A DNA stretch of 8,658 nucleotides from JACZSB01 sp965372015 (lineage in GTDB: Bacteria; Fidelibacterota; Marinisomatia; SCGC-AAA003-L08; TS1B11), in contig CBDVAP010000127.1 of NCBI GenBank assembly GCA_965372015.1, positions 1-8,658 on the forward strand, given 5' to 3'. The translations under genes and the position numbers were made by a program. Below, one piece after another: positions 4,869 to 8,658 of this stretch (positions are counted from its first letter, which is position 1; each line of letters begins with the position of its first letter). A model generated the notes under the pieces. That model saw nothing but the letters and a program-made list of their open reading frames with translations. It was not told where the DNA came from and made no database searches.

Positions 4869-7142
4869 TCAGCCATCCGGTCGGCCCGATAGCTCATCGA
4901 GGTAGCTTTCATCCACCAGCACCTCGCGGGCCTTGGAGCCGCTATAGCCGGAGATCACCCCGGCGAACTCCAGCTCGTCGATCAGCCGGCCGGCGCGGCT
5001 GTAGCCGATGCGGAACCGGCGCTGGAGCATGGACACCGACGCCTGGCGATGGGCAATTACCAGGCGGGCGGCCTGTTCAAACAGCTCGTCTCTCTCACCT
5101 CCGATGGCTATGCCATCCCCTTCACCGGCCTCCGGGTCGCTGGGCAGAAATATCTCATCCGGACTGGGCTGATCCTGAATGAAACCCAGTATGCCGATGA
5201 TCTCCTCAAGGGAAATATAGGCGGCGTGCAGGCGAATCGGCTCCGAGACTCCCGGCGGCAGGTAAAGCAGGTCGCCCCGGCCCAACAGCTTCTCCGCACC
5301 CATCTGATCGAGGATGGTCCGCGAGTCCACCTTGGTGGCCACCTGAAAGGCGATCCGGGCCGGGAAATTAGCCTTGATCAGCCCGGTGATCACATCCACC
5401 GATGGGCGTTGGGTGGCCAGCACCAGATGAATCCCCACCGCCCGGGACATCTGCGCCAATCGGGTGATCGGTTCCTCCACGTCCTTGCCCGAGGTAATCA
5501 TCAGGTCGGCCAGCTCGTCCACGATAATCACCAGGTAGGGAATGCGTTCCAGCTCGGGGGCCCGGTCGGACTTGGTCCAATATTCCTCGATATTGCGTAC
5601 GCCCGCCTCAGTGAAAATTGTGTACCGGCGCTCCATCTCCCGCAGGGCGGCTTTTAGCCCGGCCACGGCGTTCTTAGGGGTGGTCAGGACGTATTCCCCG
5701 ATCCCCGGCGTGGTGATCAGGTGGAAACCCTCCAAAGCCCGGTAGGCGGAGAGCTCCAGCTTCTTGGGGTCGATCAGGATGAACTTTACCTCGTCCGGTT
5801 TAGCCCGGTACAAAATAGAAGTGATAATGGTATTGATGGCCACCGACTTGCCGGACCCGGTAGTCCCGGCGATCAGCAAGTGGGGCAGCTTGGCCAGATC
5901 GAAGCAGAAGGCCTCCCCGGTGATACTTTTGCCCAGCGCCACCGTCAGGGGGGAACGAGCGTTGACGTAGCTGTCGGAACTGATAATGCTGCGCAGGTAT
6001 ACGATGGCCGGTTGCCGGTTGGGGATCTCCACCCCCACATGCTTGGTGCCCGAGATGGGGGCGATGATCCGGATCCGCTCGGCGCTCATGATGCGGGCTA
6101 AGTCATCGGCCAGCACGGTAAACTTGTTCACCCGCACCCCCTCGCCCGGTTCCACCTCGAACAGGGTGATCACCGGCCCCGGTGATATTCGCACTACCTT
6201 GCCCACCACCTTGAAGGTGGTCAGGGCCCGCTCCAGCTCCTCCGCCTTGGCCAGCAGCTCCTCCCGCGACTCACCTTCCTCCACCTGGGGGGCTTCGGTC
6301 AACAGGTCCACCGGCGGGAACTTGTACTGGCGCCAACGGCTGCGACGTTCCGCCATGGAGTCCAGATCGCCTTCTTCGATAGCCTGTAGTTTGTCCACGG
6401 CGATATCCTGATCGCTGGCCGAATCAGCGTCTGAAGTGGGCGCCGGCGGCTCAGGACTCGTTTGGGTTGCAGCAGCACGGCGGGCGGCTGCGGAAGTTCG
6501 TTTGGCAGGTGCTTTGCTGCGCTCCGTGGCATAGGCCCGGGGCTTGATCACTGTTTTAGCCCGCCGGCGGCGATCCCGCCACTGGTCGAAACTCACCTCC
6601 AGGCGGGCGATGGCCTTGGTCAGCGCGGCGCGCATATCCCAGCGCAGGTAACCGCTGACCACCAGGAGATAGGCCACCAACAGCAGTACCAGCGAGCCGA
6701 AAGTGCCCAGGAAGTCATGAACCACCTTTGCCAGCACCCCCCCGATCAGACCCGACGAGGTGAAGTCTCCCAGTCCCGCGATCACGAACCGGGCCTCGAT
6801 CAATCCCACCGCCACTGATGTGATCACCGCCAACAGCAGCCCGTACCAGGTCAGGCGCACCGCCGGCCAGATCGGCCGCCCCGCCAGCAACCAACCGCCC
6901 CACAGCAGGCCCAGCACCGGGAACACCAACGCCACGTAACCCAGGGTGAACTTTATTAAGTAGTGGGAGACGTACACCCCCATGATCCCCATCATATTGC
7001 GCAGGGCGATCTGGTCGGAAATGGTGGGCTCTTCCAGGGGGTTATAGGTGATGATGCTAAGCAGGGAAAACACCGACACCGCCAGCAGGAGAATGGCGAA
7101 AATTTCAACCCGGCGGTTGGCTATGGACGAGATTTTAGTCAC
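4869..7142 (-). CDS. ftsK: DNA translocase FtsK
   Basis: This 757-aa septal DNA pump uses ATP to move chromosome ends across the division site and, in model species, activates dimer resolution by XerCD. The N-terminal 170 residues hold four or five membrane segments (about 12-32, 60-84, 98-118, 130-145, 148-165). A basic then Ala/Pro/Ser-rich linker covers about 185-250, far shorter than the E. coli linker and similar to SpoIIIE-sized members. The alpha/beta motor follows, with Walker A GTTGSGKS at 426-433 and Walker B YLVIIVDE ending at Asp542-Glu543, plus ATQRPSVDVITGLIKANFPARIAF (576-599 region). The winged-helix gamma domain occupies about 683-745 (SVSMLQRRF, RAGRLIDELE), the part that reads orienting DNA sequences. 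The start is GTG, with a distant GGGGAG (7160-7155) upstream. It heads the envelope operon after an 84-nt gap. Confidence 0.98.
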   Translation of the reverse strand: MTKISSIANRRVEIFAILLLAVSVFSLLSIITYNPLEEPTISDQIALRNMMGIMGVYVSHYLIKFTLGYVALVFPVLGLLWGGWLLAGRPIWPAVRLTWYGLLLAVITSVAVGLIEARFVIAGLGDFTSSGLIGGVLAKVVHDFLGTFGSLVLLLVAYLLVVSGYLRWDMRAALTKAIARLEVSFDQWRDRRRRAKTVIKPRAYATERSKAPAKRTSAAARRAAATQTSPEPPAPTSDADSASDQDIAVDKLQAIEEGDLDSMAERRSRWRQYKFPPVDLLTEAPQVEEGESREELLAKAEELERALTTFKVVGKVVRISPGPVITLFEVEPGEGVRVNKFTVLADDLARIMSAERIRIIAPISGTKHVGVEIPNRQPAIVYLRSIISSDSYVNARSPLTVALGKSITGEAFCFDLAKLPHLLIAGTTGSGKSVAINTIITSILYRAKPDEVKFILIDPKKLELSAYRALEGFHLITTPGIGEYVLTTPKNAVAGLKAALREMERRYTIFTEAGVRNIEEYWTKSDRAPELERIPYLVIIVDELADLMITSGKDVEEPITRLAQMSRAVGIHLVLATQRPSVDVITGLIKANFPARIAFQVATKVDSRTILDQMGAEKLLGRGDLLYLPPGVSEPIRLHAAYISLEEIIGILGFIQDQPSPDEIFLPSDPEAGEGDGIAIGGERDELFEQAARLVIAHRQASVSMLQRRFRIGYSRAGRLIDELEFAGVISGYSGSKAREVLVDESYLDELSGRPDG

Positions 7143-7162
7143 GGTGTGCGGTTGCTCCCCGG

Positions 7163-7175
7163 TGGAATGATTCCA
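7163..7175. repeat. Short inverted repeat upstream of ftsK
   Basis: TGGAATGATTCCA has perfect 6-nt arms around one base. It lies 20-32 nt before the GTG start of ftsK in the only sizeable gap (7143-7226) between protein genes. It could be a small operator or chance. I see no convincing -35/-10 pair and no T-tract terminator in this gap. Confidence 0.3.
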
Positions 7176-7226
7176 GCAAAATTAAGCCCGGTTGGGATTG
7201 ATTACGGCCATATTCCGCGCAGCGGC

Positions 7227-8330
7227 CTAAGCCAGCAGGCTGGTGCCCTTCACCAGTGGCGGCTTCACCACCTGCGCCCGGGCCCGCCGGCCCCTAATCT
7301 CGATCTCCAGGTCACTGCCGGCTTTGGCATACGGCCGGTCGACATACCCCAACCCGATGCCTTGTTTCAAGGTGGGTGATTGGGTGCCGCTGGTGACCCG
7401 GCCCACCGGCTGATCCTCCGCAATGATAGTATAGCCCGGGCGGGGGATAGCCCGCTCCTGCATCACGAACGCCACCAGCTGCCGCCGGGGGCCTTCCACC
7501 TTGACCCGCGCCAGGGCCTGCGACCCGATAAACTTACCCTTGCCCAATTTAGTGATCCAGCCCAACCCGGCCTCGATAGGGTTGGTTTCGGCGGTAATGT
7601 CCTGGCCATAGAGGCAATACTTCATCTCCAGCCGCAGGGTGTCCCGGGCGCCCAGACCCACGGCTCGCAGCCCCGCCGCCTCTCCCGCACTCAGCAGATC
7701 GTCCCACAACCGGGGCGCCGTCTCGGGATCGGCATACAGCTCAAAGCCCAACTCGCCGGTATAGCCGGTGCGGCTAAGCAGCAGGTCCCGCCCATAGGCC
7801 TGTGTTTCCCGGCAGCGGTAAGGCTGCAGGTTATCCAGTTCGGTGTCCAGCACCTGGGCCAAGATCCCCCGGCTGGCCGGTCCCTGCACCGCCAGTAGGG
7901 CCAGCTGATCGGAGATGTCCTCCAGGGCGCAATCTTCTGCGGCATTGGATTGCAACCACTCGAAATCCTGGTCGATATTGGCGGCGTTCACCACCAACAG
8001 ATAGTGATCGGCCCGGCGGTAAACCAGCAGATCGTCCACCAGCCCGCCGTCGGAATAGCACATGGCCGAGTACTGGGCCTGTCCCACCTCGAGCACCGCA
8101 GCATCGTTGATAGTCACTCGCTGGAGAAAGGCCAACGAGCCCGCTCCGGCCAGGCGAAACTCCCCCATGTGGGAGACGTCAAATATCCCGGCGGCACTGC
8201 GAACAGCTCCGTGCTCATCGTTGATCCCGGTGTATTGCACCGGCATCTCAAAGCCCGCGAACTCCACCATTTTGGCGCCCAGGGCCAAGTGGCGGTCATA
8301 TAGTGGTGTGCGCAAACCCTCAGTTGCCAC
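7227..8330 (-). CDS. gcvT: Aminomethyltransferase (glycine cleavage T protein)
   Basis: This 367-aa protein, usual length for the family, takes the aminomethyl group from lipoylated H protein, releases ammonia and transfers the one-carbon unit to tetrahydrofolate. Visible signatures are the N-terminal RTPLYDRHLALGAKMVEFAG, DVSHMGEF at 51-58, GGLVDDLLVY with the catalytic aspartate at about 100, VVNAANIDQD at 113-122, SRTGYTGELGFE at 186-197, and GARDTLRLE at 227-235 with NPIEAGLGW at 250-258. The conserved aspartate and full C-terminal barrel argue for a true GcvT and against the YgfZ-type paralogue. The start is GTG at 8330, overlapping ruvA by 11 nt, with only a weak GGGCGG upstream. No gcvH or gcvP is visible here, so the partner subunits must be encoded elsewhere. 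Confidence 0.96.
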   Translation of the reverse strand: MATEGLRTPLYDRHLALGAKMVEFAGFEMPVQYTGINDEHGAVRSAAGIFDVSHMGEFRLAGAGSLAFLQRVTINDAAVLEVGQAQYSAMCYSDGGLVDDLLVYRRADHYLLVVNAANIDQDFEWLQSNAAEDCALEDISDQLALLAVQGPASRGILAQVLDTELDNLQPYRCRETQAYGRDLLLSRTGYTGELGFELYADPETAPRLWDDLLSAGEAAGLRAVGLGARDTLRLEMKYCLYGQDITAETNPIEAGLGWITKLGKGKFIGSQALARVKVEGPRRQLVAFVMQERAIPRPGYTIIAEDQPVGRVTSGTQSPTLKQGIGLGYVDRPYAKAGSDLEIEIRGRRARAQVVKPPLVKGTSLLA

Positions 8331-8658
8331 TGAGGGCCGCCCGGATCAGGTCTTCCACCGCCGGTTGGGCGCCGGTCCGTTTCAGGGCCGCCTGCACCGC
8401 CCGCCGGGCGTCGGGGTATTTGTAACCCAGGGTCACCAGGCTGCGGATGGCCTGGCTGACCGTATCGGCCGCCACCCCTTCGGGCAACGGTCCCAGTGAC
8501 TCCCAATCCGACTCGCCGATGGCCCCATAGCGGTCCCGCAGCTCGGTGATGATCCGGCGGGCCATCTTGGGTCCCACCCCCTTGATGGTAGTCAGGGCCT
8601 CCTCGTCGCCGGTCTGCACCCGCCGCCTGAACTCCTCGGGCCGGGCGCCGCTCAATAT
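8320..8658 (-). CDS. ruvA: Holliday junction helicase subunit RuvA, C-terminal part (5' end outside window)
   Basis: The reading frame is open to the window edge; the first visible codons are ATA TTG AGC GGC, giving ILSG, which matches the middle of RuvA. The TTG at 8655 is therefore internal, not the start. About 112 residues remain. They contain the second helix-hairpin-helix (ALTTIKGVGPKMARRIITEL, visible residues 21-40) that grips junction DNA, then a flexible acidic linker, and the small C-terminal domain III (SQAIRSLVTLGY and A-rich helix, about 66-95) that contacts RuvB. RuvA forms a tetramer on Holliday junctions and loads RuvB for branch migration in the cytoplasm. Its stop lies 11 nt inside gcvT, suggesting co-transcription of the two unrelated functions. 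Confidence 0.96.
   Translation of the reverse strand: MLSGARPEEFRRRVQTGDEEALTTIKGVGPKMARRIITELRDRYGAIGESDWESLGPLPEGVAADTVSQAIRSLVTLGYKYPDARRAVQAALKRTGAQPAVEDLIRAALSGN

Noticed and set aside
8320..8655. Treating TTG at 8655 as the start of a small complete gene.
   Set aside because: The frame continues to the window edge, and the ILSG residues match the interior of RuvA, so this is the C-terminal part of a longer gene.

Overview
The window is a GC-rich bacterial core-genome segment in which every supported gene lies on the minus strand. In transcription order (high to low coordinates) it runs ruvA (3' part), gcvT, an 84-nt gap, ftsK, lolA-like, a stand-alone LPG_synthase_TM membrane protein, a GmhB-type HAD phosphatase, ddl, cysS, a 120-nt AT-richer gap, then tRNA-Thr(TGU), tRNA-Tyr(GUA) and the first 29 nt of a probable tRNA-Gly that leaves the window.

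The organism is probably a Gram-negative (diderm) bacterium. A LolA-like periplasmic lipoprotein carrier and a heptose-bisphosphate-phosphatase-type enzyme suggest an outer membrane, and ddl and ftsK are standard peptidoglycan and division genes. The two complete tRNA genes do not encode their 3' CCA, so a CCA-adding enzyme is needed. The ftsK-lolA pair is known from Gammaproteobacteria and Bacteroidetes. The overall order does not match Escherichia coli. A high-GC member of the FCB-related or candidate phyla is my guess, but phylum cannot be fixed from this sequence alone.

Layout: 8658-8320 ruvA C-terminal half; 8330-7227 gcvT, overlapping ruvA by 11 nt; 7226-7143 gap with a small inverted repeat; 7142-4869 ftsK; 4865-4263 lolA-like; 4255-3299 membrane protein; 3302-2766 GmhB-like; 2779-1811 ddl; 1814-429 cysS. 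From ftsK to cysS the junctions are 3 nt, 7 nt, a 4-nt overlap, a 14-nt overlap and a 4-nt overlap. This is the geometry of one translationally coupled operon. Its first five genes serve the envelope (chromosome segregation at the septum, lipoprotein transport, a lipid-linked membrane protein, a sugar/heptose phosphatase, peptidoglycan precursor synthesis), and it ends in the cysteinyl-tRNA synthetase. A plausible stable-RNA promoter in the 120-nt gap would restart transcription for the tRNA cluster, whose Thr-Tyr-Gly order matches the tRNA set that precedes tuf in many bacteria.

I found no mobile element, CRISPR array, defence system or clearly novel system. This is an ordinary housekeeping region. 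The points worth a second look are modest: the coupled envelope operon, the short HisB-like zinc loop of the GmhB homologue, the solitary LPG_synthase_TM protein, start-site ambiguity in ddl, and small structured elements next to the tRNAs and ftsK.
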